From Mycolicibacterium canariasense (GTDB taxonomy: Bacteria > Actinomycetota > Actinomycetes > Mycobacteriales > Mycobacteriaceae), in NCBI RefSeq assembly GCF_002101555.1, contig NZ_LQOL01000047.1, forward strand, positions 1 through 64,000: a DNA stretch of 64,000 bases, given 5' to 3'. The notes under the pieces were generated by a model, which had not been told where the DNA came from, made no database searches, and saw only the letters and a program-made list of their open reading frames with translations. Positions 22,660 to 32,778 of the stretch are shown in pieces; the first letter of the stretch is position 1; every line of letters starts with the position of its first letter. The position numbers and the translations under genes were made by a program.

Positions 22660-23859
22660 TCAGCCAGGAAGACGAACCGGCATCAACAGATAGACATAGT
22701 CGGTATCGGCGGCCGGGAACGGTCCGGACGATCCGACAGTCTCATCATTGTCGCCCGCCGGCCGCAACACCGCGGGACGGCTCGGTGTCGTGAAGCCGAA
22801 CGTCACACGCTCGGAGTGCAACGAACTCAGCCCATCGGTGAGATACCCGGGGTTGAAGGCAATGGTCAACGGCTCACCGGCGAACTGCACCGGGAGATCT
22901 TCCTCGGCACGACCGACATCGTCGGCCCCGGCCGACAGCCGCACCACATCGGTGTCGAACTCCATGCGCACCTGTGCACCACGGTCGGCGACCAGCGCCA
23001 CACGCTTGATGGCCTCGGTCAGTTCGGCGACCCCGACGGTGGCGATCGCGGTGTGCTCGCTCGGCAGCAGCTGGCGGAACTTCGGGAATTCGGCATCCAG
23101 CAGCCGGGTGGTGGTGCGCTTGCCGTTGGAACGAATTCCCAGCAGGCCCTCCTTGCCGACCGCTGCGCCGGCGCCCAGCGCCAGGTGCACTTCGGTGCCC
23201 GCGGTACCCGCCTTCGCCGCGTCGGCCAGCGTCTTGGCCGGCACCAGCACCGCGGCCTCGACTCCGGCCACCGACGTCGACCAGGTCAGTTCGCGAACCG
23301 CGAGCCGGAACCGGTCCGTCGCGGCCAAAACCACCTTCTCGCCCGAAATCTCGACGCGAATACCGGTCAGCATGGGCAGCGTGTCGTCCCGCCCGGCGGC
23401 CACCGCGACCTGGCCGATGGCCTGACCGAACAGATCGGCCGACACCACACCGGTCTCGTCCGGCAGCGCCGGCAGCGACGGGTAGTCTTCCACGGCCATG
23501 GTCGGCAGCGAGAAGCGGGCACTTCCGCAGCTCAGTGACACCCGGGTGCCCTCGACGCTGACATCCACCGGCTTGGCCGGCAACGACCGAGTGATCTCCG
23601 AGAGCAACCGCCCGGACACCAAAACGCTTCCAGGAGAAGCGATCTCAGCGGGAACCCGAATCTCGGCGGAAGTCTCGTAGTCGTATCCGGAGATCGTCAG
23701 GCCGTCATCGGAGCCGGTCAGCAGCACGCCGGCCAGTACCGGGACGGTGGGGCGGCTCGGCAGGTTACGGGCGACCCAGGCAACGGCGTCGGCAAAGTCT
23801 TCGCGTACCAGGCGGAATTTCAAATCGGTGAGACCAACAGTCGTCGTCACCACGTCCAT
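22660..23859 (-). CDS. dnaN: DNA polymerase III beta sliding clamp
   Basis: A 399-residue protein with three clamp domains. It starts [20 protein letters not shown] at the ATG at 23859, where GGGACG lies just upstream, and ends [11 protein letters not shown], the conserved MPVR tail. It encircles DNA and holds the polymerase. A much longer open frame runs upstream through the origin but is not coding: the family N-terminus begins here. It is separated from dnaA by the 582-base origin region. Confidence 0.97.
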   Translation of the reverse strand: MDVVTTTVGLTDLKFRLVREDFADAVAWVARNLPSRPTVPVLAGVLLTGSDDGLTISGYDYETSAEIRVPAEIASPGSVLVSGRLLSEITRSLPAKPVDVSVEGTRVSLSCGSARFSLPTMAVEDYPSLPALPDETGVVSADLFGQAIGQVAVAAGRDDTLPMLTGIRVEISGEKVVLAATDRFRLAVRELTWSTSVAGVEAAVLVPAKTLADAAKAGTAGTEVHLALGAGAAVGKEGLLGIRSNGKRTTTRLLDAEFPKFRQLLPSEHTAIATVGVAELTEAIKRVALVADRGAQVRMEFDTDVVRLSAGADDVGRAEEDLPVQFAGEPLTIAFNPGYLTDGLSSLHSERVTFGFTTPSRPAVLRPAGDNDETVGSSGPFPAADTDYVYLLMPVRLPG

Positions 23860-24441
23860 AACGTCCCTTCGATCTACCGCATCAACAAGCACAAGAGCGC
23901 ACAGGCCCAGTGTCGTTCCGAGCCTAGTCGCGAAGTGGTCGGCGACCGTGCCGGTTATCGAATCACCACCGTAGAGCGTTCGACGCGAAGTTGAAAGCCA
24001 TCCGCTCGCTAAGACCACAGGCCTCGAGCCGGGCCTGTCGTGCTGTGTCCCCAACAGCCTTCTTCTGAAGAAGGAACTAGGTAGAGATACAAGCAACAGT
24101 AATAGGGGCTGTGCAGGTTGGGGATAGCCACTCGGGCCCGCTGGTGAGAACCGCTTCGGGGGTGTGAGCAGGCTGTGGAATCCCGGGGCGGTTGTTGGGT
24201 GTGAATGTGGATAACTTCGGCGGTGTGGAGTGAACGGTGGTTGTCCGGCCGGTTGCGCGCAGCTTTTCCACAGCATCATCCACACCGTTTCGTGTGACAA
24301 AAGATGCGGCAGTGGTCAAAGTTTTTTCGGATTTCTCGGCACTGTGCTCGGCACCCGCCGGGCCGAAGCCGATTCCGGGGGCACGACGAAGCACCGAGAT
24401 GAGCGCCGTCGGGCGCGCACTCGAGCGTGGGGGAGAAGGTG
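23860..24441. other. oriC: oriC, the dnaA-dnaN intergenic region
   Basis: 582 bases without a gene. It holds one exact DnaA box TTATCCACA (minus strand, 24206-24214) and degenerate boxes at 24174-24182 and 24224-24232 (minus) and at 24241-24249, 24264-24272 and 24276-24284 (plus). An AT-rich stretch at 24298-24338 could be the unwinding site. In mycobacteria this interval is the experimentally defined origin, so the call combines seen boxes with known position. Confidence 0.9.
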
Positions 24442-25881
24442 TCAGCCCTTGGAGCGCTGACGGATCCGGGTGGTGAGTTCCTTGACGTGATCGAAGATCT
24501 CGCGCCGCTCGGCCATCCCGTCGCGGATCTTGCGTTCGGCATACATGACGGTGGTGTGGTCGCGGCCGAACGCCTCGCCGATCTTGGGCAGGGACAGGTC
24601 GGTGAGTTCGCGGCACAGATACATGGCGATCTGGCGCGCCTGGGCCAGCGCCCTGGTCTTGCCGGGCCCGCGGAGCTCCTCGAGGGAGGTTTCGAAATAC
24701 TCGGCGGTGACCGCCATGATGGTCGCGGTGCTGATCTGTACCGTGCTGGCATCGGCGATGAGATCGCGGAGCACGATCTCGGCCAGGGCCTTGTCGATGG
24801 CGGTATTGCTCAGCGAAGCGAACGCGGTGACCCGGATGAGGGCACCCTCGAGCTCGCGGATGTTGCGTTCGATTCGACTGGCGATCAGTTCCAGAACGTC
24901 ATCGGGCACGTCGAGCCGGTCCATCTGCGCTTTCTTGCGCAGGATGGCGATGCGGGTCTCCAACTCGGGCGGCTGCACATCGGTGATCAAGCCCCACTCG
25001 AAACGGGTGCGCAGTCGGTCCTCGAGGGTGGCCAGCTTCTTGGGCGGCCGGTCCGAGGAGATGACGATCTGTTTGTTCGCGTTGTGCAGGGTGTTGAAGG
25101 TGTGGAAGAACTCTTCCTGGATACCTTCCTTGCCCTCGATGAACTGGATGTCGTCGACGAGCAGCACGTCGATATCGCGGTAGCTGCGCTTGAACGACGC
25201 CTTGCGGTCGTCGCGCAACGAGTTGATGAAGTCGTTGGTGAATTCCTCGGTGGAGACGTATTTCACCCGCATCCCGGGGAACAGCTTCTGGGCGTAGTTG
25301 CCGGCCGCGTGCAGGAGATGGGTCTTGCCCAGACCGGACTCACCCCAGATGAACAACGGGTTGTAGGCCCGGGCCGGGGCCTCGGCGATGGCCAGGGTGG
25401 CGGCGTGCGCAAAGCGGTTGGACGCGCCGATGACGAACGTCTCGAAGGTGTAGCGCCGGTTGAGGCTGACATCGTCGGGCTCCGGGCTGGCCGGCTGCGG
25501 TCGGTTGAAGAATGTCGGCCAACTCTGCTCGGCGCTGGTGCGCGCCTCGAGATCGTCGTCGACCTCCTCGACGTCGGGGGCCGGAGGCGGGTCGGCGGGC
25601 GCCGATTCGGGTTCGGGTTCCGGCGTGGAGATCCGGACGGCCAGTTCGACGCGCTGGCCGAGCTGACGACTGAGCGAGGCGACGATCGGCTCACGCAGAT
25701 GGCGTTCGATCTCGTTCTGGACGAACGGTGTGGGCACCGACAGCAGGGCGAACCCTTCGGTGATGACAAGTGGCTGCACCATCCGGAGCCAGGCGCGCTG
25801 CTGCGGCGTCAGGGCGGAGGTGAGTTCGGCGACGACGTTGTTCCAGATCGTCCCGAAGGAGGCATCGGGGTCGGCGGCCAA
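24442..25881 (-). CDS. dnaA: Chromosomal replication initiator DnaA
   Basis: A 479-residue protein with domain I (about 1-80), an acidic Pro-rich domain II (about 85-140), the AAA+ domain with Walker [10 protein letters not shown] and Walker B LLVDDIQF, and the DNA-binding domain IV signature [16 protein letters not shown]. It opens oriC by binding 9-base boxes. The start is a TTG at 25881 behind a GGGGGTAAG ribosome site; mycobacterial dnaA commonly starts at TTG. Boxes 60-90 bases upstream suggest autoregulation. Confidence 0.97.
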   Translation of the reverse strand: MAADPDASFGTIWNNVVAELTSALTPQQRAWLRMVQPLVITEGFALLSVPTPFVQNEIERHLREPIVASLSRQLGQRVELAVRISTPEPEPESAPADPPPAPDVEEVDDDLEARTSAEQSWPTFFNRPQPASPEPDDVSLNRRYTFETFVIGASNRFAHAATLAIAEAPARAYNPLFIWGESGLGKTHLLHAAGNYAQKLFPGMRVKYVSTEEFTNDFINSLRDDRKASFKRSYRDIDVLLVDDIQFIEGKEGIQEEFFHTFNTLHNANKQIVISSDRPPKKLATLEDRLRTRFEWGLITDVQPPELETRIAILRKKAQMDRLDVPDDVLELIASRIERNIRELEGALIRVTAFASLSNTAIDKALAEIVLRDLIADASTVQISTATIMAVTAEYFETSLEELRGPGKTRALAQARQIAMYLCRELTDLSLPKIGEAFGRDHTTVMYAERKIRDGMAERREIFDHVKELTTRIRQRSKG

Positions 25882-26498
25882 CGACGCTTACCCCCTTGTG
25901 GCTGGCCTGGGCGTCGCCCAGGAGCGACGACGACAAACTGTCCACATGGTTATCCACAGTCTGTGGAGAGTGGTCAGCCGTGGTTATCGCGTTGTGTGTT
26001 CGGCGTGGAAAACGTGTGTCGGAGCTCGTCACGTGCGCGGTGGCGTGTGGGCTCTCGGCCGGTGTTTGTCCTCGCTCTGGTGTCCGGCGCCGCCTCGGTG
26101 TCGAAACGGCATTGCCAGAAGCTAACAGTTTTCTCTCGCAGTGCCAACCGTTCTGCAACATTGCCGGGAGGTACCTGGCCGGCACCGTAATGTCGGTGAC
26201 ACATGTGACTTTTGTGATTGCACAGGCGATTCCGGATGAGCAGTTCGACGGGGAGGAACGTTGCGGTGCAAAGCCGGAGATCGGGCGCGGGGACGAGGTT
26301 TGACCCAGGCAAATCTCGTCAGTACCCTCGAGCAGTCGCCCGCACGTGGTGATACGGCTGCGACCCGGGTAACCGGGGACCGCGCCGGTTAGTACATGAG
26401 ATCGACGAGCTTACCCATGGTGGCCGTGGTCGCATCGGCACGGGATTCTCGTGGCGGTGTGGTTGTGGTCACCCCATATGTAACAAGGAGAAACAGCC
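25882..26498. promoter_or_regulatory. dnaA-rpmH divergent region with three phased DnaA boxes
   Basis: 617 bases without a gene. Three boxes start exactly 12 bases apart: 25939-25947 (CTGTCCACA, plus), 25951-25959 (TTATCCACA, plus) and 25963-25971 (minus strand, CTCTCCACA). They lie just upstream of dnaA, so DnaA probably represses or tunes its own gene here. The rpmH side must hold a strong ribosomal-protein promoter, which I cannot place firmly. Confidence 0.75.
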
Positions 26499-26642
26499 GT
26501 GGCCAAGGGCAAGCGGACTTTCCAGCCGAACAACCGCCGCCGGGCCCGCGTGCACGGTTTCCGTCTGCGGATGCGTACCCGTGCCGGGCGCGCCATCGTG
26601 TCGGCTCGGCGCGGCAAGGGTCGCCGTTCTCTGACTGCCTGA
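26499..26642 (+). CDS. rpmH: 50S ribosomal protein L34
   Basis: Forty-seven residues, too short for most gene finders' default cut-off. It begins [20 protein letters not shown] and ends GRRSLTA, the full L34 pattern, and is strongly basic. The GTG at 26499 lies about 7 bases after an AAGGAG ribosome site. Position, divergent from dnaA and followed by rnpA, is universal in bacteria. Confidence 0.97.
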   Translation: MAKGKRTFQPNNRRRARVHGFRLRMRTRAGRAIVSARRGKGRRSLTA

Positions 26643-26662
26643 TTCGATCAGGGCTCAGGGCG

Positions 26663-27025
26663 GTGCTTCCGGCCCGAAACCGGATGACCCGGTCGACTGA
26701 TTTCGGTGTCACGGTTCGTCGAGGTGTGAGGGCAATTCAGCCCGACCTTGTCGTGCACGCGTTGCGCGGCGAGGCGGGTGCCCAGATTGACGGCCCCAAG
26801 ATCGGTTTGGTCGTGTCCAAGTCCGTCGGGAACGCGGTGCAGCGGCACCAGGTGTCCCGGCGGCTTCGTCATGTGATGCGCACGATGCTCGATGATCTGG
26901 ACACCGCGGACCGTGTGGTGATCCGGGCGCTGCCGGGTAGCCGCGATGCGGTGTCAGCGCGCCTGGAGTCGGAGTTGCACGCGGCCCTCAAGCGCGCCGG
27001 GATCACGGCCGGAGCCCGATCGTGA
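26663..27025 (+). CDS. rnpA: Ribonuclease P protein component
   Basis: A 120-residue basic protein. It starts [20 protein letters not shown] at the GTG at 26663, and has the RNR-type RNA-binding stretch as [17 protein letters not shown]. It binds the RNase P RNA and helps mature tRNA 5' ends. It follows rpmH by 20 bases. Upstream open-frame extension into rpmH is not family-like. Its stop overlaps the yidD GTG. Confidence 0.94.
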   Translation: MLPARNRMTRSTDFGVTVRRGVRAIQPDLVVHALRGEAGAQIDGPKIGLVVSKSVGNAVQRHQVSRRLRHVMRTMLDDLDTADRVVIRALPGSRDAVSARLESELHAALKRAGITAGARS

Positions 27026-27306
27026 CGGGCCGCGCTGCCCGCGGCGTGATCTTCGTCATCCAGCTCTACCGCACGATGGTGTCGCCACTGCGGCTGCCCA
27101 CGTGCCGTTTCACCCCGACTTGTAGTGCGTACGCCGTCGATGCCTTGACCGAATGGGGCCTGATCCGCGGCGGATGGTTGGCCGTGGTGCGGCTGGCCAA
27201 ATGTGGGCCTTGGCATCGCGGCGGATGGGATCCGATACCCGAGCGGTGCGAACACTCCGCCGGAGCAACCTCAGCGGCAGTCGTCAGGAGCGATTCTCTT
27301 GTTTAA
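27022..27306 (+). CDS. yidD: Membrane protein insertion efficiency factor YidD
   Basis: A 94-residue protein with an amphipathic N-terminal helix ([16 protein letters not shown]) and the family motif [15 protein letters not shown], then a GGWDPIPE end. The family is encoded beside yidC and assists membrane insertion. The GTG at 27022 overlaps the rnpA stop, and its last 8 bases overlap the yidC start, so rnpA, yidD and yidC are translated as a coupled set. Confidence 0.93.
   Translation: MTGRAARGVIFVIQLYRTMVSPLRLPTCRFTPTCSAYAVDALTEWGLIRGGWLAVVRLAKCGPWHRGGWDPIPERCEHSAGATSAAVVRSDSLV
27299..27306 (+). other. yidD/yidC 8-base overlap with TTG start
   Basis: The yidC start is a TTG at 27299 preceded by AGGAG with about 8 bases of spacing. 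It lies inside the final codons of yidD. No ATG or GTG closer to the family N-terminus exists. Confidence 0.75.
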
Positions 27307-28390
27307 CTGGTTCAGCCTGGACATCATCTATTACCCGGTGTCGGGCATCATGTGGGTCTGGTACAAGCTGTTCGCGCTGGTGCTCGGCCCGTCGAACTTC
27401 TTCGCCTGGGCGTTGTCGGTGATGTTCCTGGTGTTCTCGCTGCGCGCGATCCTCTACAAGCCGTTCGTCCGGCAGATCCGCACGACGCGGCAGATGCAGG
27501 AGCTGCAGCCGCAGATCAAGGCGCTGCAGAAGAAGTACGGCAAGGACCGCCAGAAGATGGCGCTGGAGATGCAGAAGCTCCAGAAGGAACACGGGTTCAA
27601 TCCGATTCTCGGCTGCCTGCCGATGTTGGCCCAGATCCCGGTGTTCCTCGGCTTGTTCCACGTGTTGCGATCGTTCAACCGGACCCAGGGCGGCTTCGGC
27701 CAGATCCACCTGACCGTCGAGCAGAACCGCGCCACCGGGAACTACGTCTTCAGTCCGACCGATGTGGCGCACTTCCTGGACGCCAACCTGTTCGGTGCGC
27801 CGCTGGGCGCCACCATGATCCAGACCACCGGTCTGGACGCGTTCACCGAATTCAACCGTGCCGCGGTGATCGGTGTCGGCCTGCCGGTGATGATCCTGGC
27901 CGGCATCGCAACCTACTTCAACAGCCGTGCCTCGGTCGCCCGGCAGAGCCCGGAAGCGGCCGCGAATCCGCAGACGGCGATGATGAACAAGCTGGCGCTG
28001 TACGTCTTTCCGCTGGGCGTCGTGGTGGGTGGTCCGTTCCTGCCACTGGCCATCATCTTGTACTGGTTCGCCAACAACATCTGGACCTTCGGTCAGCAGC
28101 ACTACGTGTTCGGCATGATCGAGAAGGAAGAAGAAGCCAAGAAGCAGGAGGCGATCGCGCGGCGCGCGGCGAACGCCCCGGCTCCCGGTAAGAAGCCCAA
28201 TCGGGCGAAGAAGCCGGCGAAGGAGATCGCCGAGTCCGAGGGCGTCGAGGACACCGTCGTGGCCGATGGTGCGGTGGACGATTCGATCGAGGACTCACCG
28301 TCGAAGACAGAAGGTGGCGGTGCCGGGGGCAGCGCGTCGAACAAGACGCCGCGACCGGGCGCCCGGCCGAACCGAAAACCCAAGCGCTGA
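27299..28390 (+). CDS. yidC: Membrane protein insertase YidC
   Basis: A 363-residue Oxa1/YidC protein. It starts [20 protein letters not shown], contains a conserved cytoplasmic loop ([20 protein letters not shown]), an amphipathic helix and five membrane segments, and ends in a long charged tail. It inserts membrane proteins alone or with SecYEG. The C-terminal 110 residues are Lys/Ala/Glu-rich and probably contact ribosomes or RNA. Length agrees with other mycobacteria. Confidence 0.96.
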   Translation: MFNWFSLDIIYYPVSGIMWVWYKLFALVLGPSNFFAWALSVMFLVFSLRAILYKPFVRQIRTTRQMQELQPQIKALQKKYGKDRQKMALEMQKLQKEHGFNPILGCLPMLAQIPVFLGLFHVLRSFNRTQGGFGQIHLTVEQNRATGNYVFSPTDVAHFLDANLFGAPLGATMIQTTGLDAFTEFNRAAVIGVGLPVMILAGIATYFNSRASVARQSPEAAANPQTAMMNKLALYVFPLGVVVGGPFLPLAIILYWFANNIWTFGQQHYVFGMIEKEEEAKKQEAIARRAANAPAPGKKPNRAKKPAKEIAESEGVEDTVVADGAVDDSIEDSPSKTEGGGAGGSASNKTPRPGARPNRKPKR

Positions 28391-28489
28391 TCCAGCCGTA
28401 CGGATCGACGCGAGCAAGCCAAGCCGGGCGGCCAGCCGGCGGGACGAATGGTTCCGGGAGCCGGGCCGGCAGAGTAAGGAGAAGACGAT

Positions 28490-29029
28490 ATGACTGATGC
28501 CGAAACCACCGAGCGCACGGAGGACACGGTTGCGGTGGACACCGAGACCGTGGGCTCGGACGATCTCGAAGAGCGACTTGTCGCCGAGGGTGAGATCGCG
28601 GGTGACTATCTGGAGGAGTTGTTGGACCTCCTGGACTTCGATGGCGACATCGACCTGGACGTCGAGGGCGACCGGGCCGTGGTGAGCATCGACGGCGGCA
28701 CCGACCTGAACAAGTTGGTCGGTCGTAAGGGCGAGGTGCTCGATGCGCTGCAGGAGTTGACCCGGCTCGCGGTGCACCAGAAGACCGGCGAGCGCAGCAG
28801 GTTGATGCTGGACATCGCGCGGTGGCGGCGCCGGCGTCGTGACGAGCTGGCGGCGTTGGGCGACAAGGTGGCGCGGCGGGTGGCGGCCTCGGGCGAGCGC
28901 GAGGAGCTCTCGCCGATGACGCCGTTCGAGCGCAAGATCGTGCACGACGCGGTGGCGGCCGTGGACGGGGTGCGCAGCGAGAGCGAGGGTGCCGAGCCCT
29001 CCCGCCGCGTCGTCGTTCTGCCATCCTGA
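28490..29029 (+). CDS. jag: Jag/KhpB-type RNA-binding protein (KH and R3H domains)
   Basis: A 179-residue protein. After an acidic N-terminus (1-45) come a KH domain (about 60-115, with the GRKGEVLDALQELTRLA loop) and an R3H domain (about 120-170, with MTPFERKIVHDAV). Jag proteins bind RNA and are linked to cell-wall growth control. It lies between yidC and rsmG as in most Gram-positive bacteria. A ribosome site (AAGGAGAAG) precedes the ATG. Confidence 0.93.
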   Translation: MTDAETTERTEDTVAVDTETVGSDDLEERLVAEGEIAGDYLEELLDLLDFDGDIDLDVEGDRAVVSIDGGTDLNKLVGRKGEVLDALQELTRLAVHQKTGERSRLMLDIARWRRRRRDELAALGDKVARRVAASGEREELSPMTPFERKIVHDAVAAVDGVRSESEGAEPSRRVVVLPS

Positions 29030-29090
29030 ATTACAGGGATGTAGTTCCGAGCTACACAATCAAGGCCGTCGGCCTGGGTCATCCGGAGGA

Positions 29091-29106
29091 TGTTTCACGT
29101 GAAACA
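29091..29106. promoter_or_regulatory. parS: parS site 1, perfect
   Basis: TGTTTCACGTGAAACA is the exact 16-base ParB-binding palindrome. It overlaps the 5' end of rsmG, 1.7 kb from parB, and nucleates ParB spreading for origin segregation. Confidence 0.97.
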
Positions 29107-29782
29107 TGGCGAACTGAGTCCGGCTCCCGAGTCGGCGGCCTTGTGCTTTGGCGAGCGCATCGATGTGGCGCACCGGTATGGAGAGATCCTGGCCGGCGCC
29201 GGTACCGAGTGGGGCTTGATCGGACCGGCGGAGCTCGACCGGCTGTGGGAGCGCCACCTCCTCAACAGTGGTGCGATTGCCGAACTGATGCGCCCGGGCG
29301 AGCGGGTGGGCGATATCGGCAGTGGCGCCGGGTTGCCCGGAATACCGTTGGCGATAGCTCGCCCTGATGTGCGCGTCGTTCTGGTCGAACCGCTGCTGCG
29401 CCGAAGTGAGTTCTTGCGCGAGGTGGTGGCCGAGCTCGGACTGGATGTCACGGTGGTTCGGGGTCGGGCGGAGGATCCGGCGGTGCGCCACGAGGTGGGG
29501 GAGTTGGACACGGTGACCTCACGAGCGGTCGCCTCCCTGGACAAGTTGACTCGGTGGAGCATGCCGCTGCTGCGCGTCGGTGGCCGCATGCTGGCACTCA
29601 AGGGCGAGCGGGCCGAGTCGGAGATCAGCGAGCACGAGCGGACGCTGCGTTCGCTTGGTGCCACCGATGTAAGGGTGGTGAGATGTGGCGTGGAGTATTT
29701 GAATCCACCCGTAACCGTGGTCGCGGCCACGCGCGGTCAGCGAGCGGATCGCCCGGCACGATCCGGCAGGAGGAAGCGATGA
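29099..29782 (+). CDS. rsmG: 16S rRNA (guanine-N7) methyltransferase RsmG (GidB)
   Basis: A 227-residue methyltransferase with the SAM-binding motif VGDIGSGAGLPGIPLA and the acidic turn VVLVEPLLRRSEFL. It methylates G527 of 16S rRNA; loss gives low-level streptomycin resistance in mycobacteria. The GTG at 29099, nine bases after GGAGG, is preferred. The ATG at 29090 directly abuts GGAGG, so it is poorly placed. The parS palindrome covers both. Its stop overlaps the parA ATG. Confidence 0.92.
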   Translation: MKHGELSPAPESAALCFGERIDVAHRYGEILAGAGTEWGLIGPAELDRLWERHLLNSGAIAELMRPGERVGDIGSGAGLPGIPLAIARPDVRVVLVEPLLRRSEFLREVVAELGLDVTVVRGRAEDPAVRHEVGELDTVTSRAVASLDKLTRWSMPLLRVGGRMLALKGERAESEISEHERTLRSLGATDVRVVRCGVEYLNPPVTVVAATRGQRADRPARSGRRKR

Positions 29783-30753
29783 CAGCGGGACCGGCACAGC
29801 CACCCGACGGCGCCGATGTTTCACGTGAAACGTGGACACCCGAGGGTGCCGGCACCTGGCGGGGGGACCCGGGCATCGATACGCCGATTGCCGCCGAGGC
29901 CGAGCGGGCCACCCGGCTGCTGCACAATCGCGAGGCCGGCCTGCCGAAGCCCGAACGCCAACGCGTCTTCACGATCGCGAACCAGAAGGGTGGGGTCGGC
30001 AAGACGACCACTGCGGTGAACATCGCCGCCGCACTGGCCCGGCAAGACCTGCAGACGTTGGTGATCGATCTCGATCCGCAGGGCAACGCAAGCACCGCCT
30101 TGGGGATCGAACACCGGCAGGGCACCCCCTCGTCGTACGAAGTGTTGATCGGGGAGATCCCGTTGCACGCCGCGCTGCAGCGCAGCCCGCACAACGAACG
30201 GCTGTTCTGTGTGCCGGCCACCATCGATCTGGCCGGCGCCGAGATCGAGCTCGTCAGCATGGTGGCTCGGGAAGGCCGGCTGCGCGCCGCGCTCGCCGAA
30301 CTGAAACAGCACAGCTTCGACTACGTCTTCATCGATTGCCCGCCGTCGCTGGGCCTGCTCACCATCAATGCGCTCGTCGCCGCCCCGGAGGTGTTGATCC
30401 CGATCCAGTGCGAGTACTACGCGCTCGAAGGGGTGGGCCAGCTGCTGCGCAATATCGAGATGGTGAAGGCGCATCTGAATCCCGAACTGGATGTCACCAC
30501 CGTGGTGCTGACCATGTACGACGGGCGCACCCGGCTGGCCGACCAGGTAGCGGCGGACGTGCGCGCGCACTTCGGTGACAAGGTGCTCAAGACGGTCATC
30601 CCGCGCAGTGTGAAGGTGTCCGAGGCCCCCGGGTATGGGATGACCATCCTCGATTACGATCCTGGTTCGCGTGGCGCGATGAGTTATCTCGACGCCAGTC
30701 GTGAGATCGCCCGTCGCGGGCAGGACGGCGAGCAGCGGAAGGCGCAAGGATGA
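29779..30753 (+). CDS. parA: Chromosome partitioning ATPase ParA
   Basis: A 324-residue Walker-type ATPase with the deviant Walker [15 protein letters not shown], Walker [14 protein letters not shown] and the switch [10 protein letters not shown]. It binds nucleoid DNA and moves ParB-parS complexes to the poles. The ATG at 29779 follows AGGAGG and overlaps the rsmG stop. The first 60 residues are a species-variable extension whose codons contain parS site 2. Confidence 0.96.
   Translation: MTAGPAQPPDGADVSRETWTPEGAGTWRGDPGIDTPIAAEAERATRLLHNREAGLPKPERQRVFTIANQKGGVGKTTTAVNIAAALARQDLQTLVIDLDPQGNASTALGIEHRQGTPSSYEVLIGEIPLHAALQRSPHNERLFCVPATIDLAGAEIELVSMVAREGRLRAALAELKQHSFDYVFIDCPPSLGLLTINALVAAPEVLIPIQCEYYALEGVGQLLRNIEMVKAHLNPELDVTTVVLTMYDGRTRLADQVAADVRAHFGDKVLKTVIPRSVKVSEAPGYGMTILDYDPGSRGAMSYLDASREIARRGQDGEQRKAQG
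29817..29832. promoter_or_regulatory. parS: parS site 2, 15 of 16
   Basis: TGTTTCACGTGAAACG matches the ParB site except for its last base. It lies inside the variable N-terminal codons of parA (reading DVSRET), 726 bases after site 1. Confidence 0.93.
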
Positions 30754-31760
30754 ACCAACCGGCCAAGAAACGCAGCGGTCTGGGACGCGGTCTGGCGTCG
30801 CTGATCCCGACCGGCCCCACCGACGGCGATCCGCTGGGCACCAAGTTGGGCAGTGCGGCCGCCGATGTGCTGATGGGTGGTCCGAACACCGATACGGCTC
30901 CGAGCACCCCGCCGGCCGCCGTCTCGGAGTTCGGTGCGGTGTACCGGGAAATCGATCCGAAACTCATCGAGCCCAACCCGCGCCAGCCGCGCCAGGTGTT
31001 CGACGAGGAAGCGCTCGCCGAGATGGTGCACTCCATCAAGGAGTTCGGCGTCATGCAGCCGATCGTGGTCCGTGAGCTGCCCGGCTCGCCGGACGGGGAG
31101 CGCGGCGCCCGGTATCAGCTGGTGATGGGGGAGCGGCGGTGGCGGGCCTCCCAGGAGGCCGGGCTGGCCGTCATCCCGGCCATCGTCCGGGAGACCGCCG
31201 ACGGGGATATGCTGCGCGACGCACTACTGGAGAACATCCACCGCGCGCAGCTGAACCCGCTGGAAGAGGCGGCGGCCTACCAGCAGCTGCTGGAGGAGTT
31301 CGGTGTGACGCACGACGAACTGGCGGTACGAATCGGGCGCTCTCGCCCGCTCATCTCCAACATGATCCGGCTGCTGCGTCTGCCGATCGCGGTGCAGCGC
31401 CGCGTGGCGGCCGGGGTGCTGTCGGCCGGTCACGCTCGCGCGTTGCTGGCCCTGGAAGGCGGGCCGGAGCGGCAGGAGGAGCTCGCGGCGCGCATCGTCG
31501 CCGAGGGATTATCGGTGCGTGCCACCGAGGAGGCCGTCACCCTGGCCAACCGGAGCGGTCCCGCCGATCCGCCGGCTCCGCGCCGCAAGCCGATCCAGAT
31601 GCCGGGGCTGCAGGACGTCGCCGAACAGCTGTCGACGGCCTTCGACACCCGGGTGACGGTGAGCCTGGGTAAGCGCAAAGGCAAGATCGTCGTCGAGTTC
31701 GGGTCGGTGGACGATCTGCAGCGCATTGTCGACCTGATGAACGCCACCAAGCCGTCATGA
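30750..31760 (+). CDS. parB: Chromosome partitioning protein ParB
   Basis: A 336-residue protein with an N-terminal ParA-interaction segment ([13 protein letters not shown]), the CTP-binding domain with GERRWRAS, the arch [16 protein letters not shown], a helix-turn-helix (about 185-215) and a C-terminal dimer domain. It loads at parS and slides as a CTP clamp to form the segregation complex. It overlaps parA by four bases. Three parS cores are in the window. Confidence 0.96.
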   Translation: MNQPAKKRSGLGRGLASLIPTGPTDGDPLGTKLGSAAADVLMGGPNTDTAPSTPPAAVSEFGAVYREIDPKLIEPNPRQPRQVFDEEALAEMVHSIKEFGVMQPIVVRELPGSPDGERGARYQLVMGERRWRASQEAGLAVIPAIVRETADGDMLRDALLENIHRAQLNPLEEAAAYQQLLEEFGVTHDELAVRIGRSRPLISNMIRLLRLPIAVQRRVAAGVLSAGHARALLALEGGPERQEELAARIVAEGLSVRATEEAVTLANRSGPADPPAPRRKPIQMPGLQDVAEQLSTAFDTRVTVSLGKRKGKIVVEFGSVDDLQRIVDLMNATKPS

Positions 31761-32018
31761 CCCGAAATGGGCGCTGCAGTGCCTGACCCAGGGACACGGG
31801 CGAATTACGTCACTGTGACACTCGGTCGCCCGATGGCCCGAGCAGGCGCGTCGTGGGACGGAGATGTCTTGTGCGGCAGCAGCTTTCGGAATCCGGCCGG
31901 TTTCGGACGGCAAACCGGCCGGATCTGGGCCGGGAGTGGCGCGCTCTCGTATCCTGGAAGGGCAGCCGAGCCGGCCATGCCACCATGTGCCGGAAGTTTG
32001 TGAGAGTCGGGGGTCGAA
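31761..32018. other. parB downstream gap
   Basis: About 258 bases between parB and the next plus-strand gene. I see no gene, no box and no clear terminator. Several GGCCGG-rich inverted repeats occur around 31900-31930. Confidence 0.4.
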
Positions 32019-32765
32019 GTGTCATCGCGAATCACGCCGCTCCGGCTGGAGGCGTTCGATCAGCTGCCCAAGCATGCCCGGCGCTGCGTGTTCTGGGAGG
32101 TGGATCCGTCGACCGTGGGCGGTGACGATCACCTGGCCGACCCGGAGTTCGAGAAGGAAGCCTGGCTGTCCATGGTCATGCTCGAGTGGGGCTCGTGCGG
32201 GCAGATCGCCGTCGAGTGCGCACCCGAGCCCGGCCGGCGGGAGGTCACCCCCAGCGAGTTGCTGGGGGAGTCCGCCTGTCTGGGCTATGCCTTCTACGCC
32301 CCGCCGCGGGCGGTGCCGCGGGCGCGGCGCTTCCCCACCGGACCGGTCAGCGCCGACGCCGTCCTGCTCACCTCGCTGGGCGTCGACGCCTGCGACGAGG
32401 CCGGGCTACTGCCGCGCGGCTTGATCGCTGCCGTGGTCGCCGATCTGGTACGCCGAGGTGTGCGCGCACTGGAGGCCTTCGGCCGCACGTCGGCGCTGCT
32501 GTCCGTCGATCCGGCGGCCGTACCCCCGGATCTGCAGCCGGTCATCGAGGTGCTCGGTGACTGCAGCCCCGAACAGTGCATCATCGACGTAGAGCTGTTG
32601 TCCGAGGCCGGATTCGAAGTGGTGGCCCCGCACCCCTATGTGCCGCGCCTGCGGCTCGAGCTGGAGCAGGGTCTCGGTTGGAAGGCCGACGTGGAGGCCG
32701 CGCTGGAGCGACTGTTGGAATCGGCCCGCATCGAGGTACCGGTCGGGGCGGTGCCGTGCGGCTGA
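32019..32765 (+). CDS. GNAT-like conserved protein (Rv3916c type)
   Basis: A 248-residue cytoplasmic protein with no signal or membrane segment. The arrangement WLSMVMLEWGSCGQIAVE then CLGYAFYAPPRAVPRA, a LLTSLGV strand and an LVRRGVRALEAFGR helix resembles a GNAT acetyltransferase fold, though the acetyl-CoA loop is not clear. The same gene follows parB in other mycobacteria. It starts at a GTG at 32019. Substrate unknown; it is convergent with cwlM, with 13 bases between the stops. Confidence 0.75.
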   Translation: MSSRITPLRLEAFDQLPKHARRCVFWEVDPSTVGGDDHLADPEFEKEAWLSMVMLEWGSCGQIAVECAPEPGRREVTPSELLGESACLGYAFYAPPRAVPRARRFPTGPVSADAVLLTSLGVDACDEAGLLPRGLIAAVVADLVRRGVRALEAFGRTSALLSVDPAAVPPDLQPVIEVLGDCSPEQCIIDVELLSEAGFEVVAPHPYVPRLRLELEQGLGWKADVEAALERLLESARIEVPVGAVPCG

Positions 32766-32778
32766 CGACGGGCCGTTA

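Noticed and set aside
22660..24300. dnaN starting far upstream inside oriC
   Set aside because: The extension has no clamp homology and would translate through the DnaA boxes. The ATG at 23859 has a ribosome site and gives the family N-terminus.
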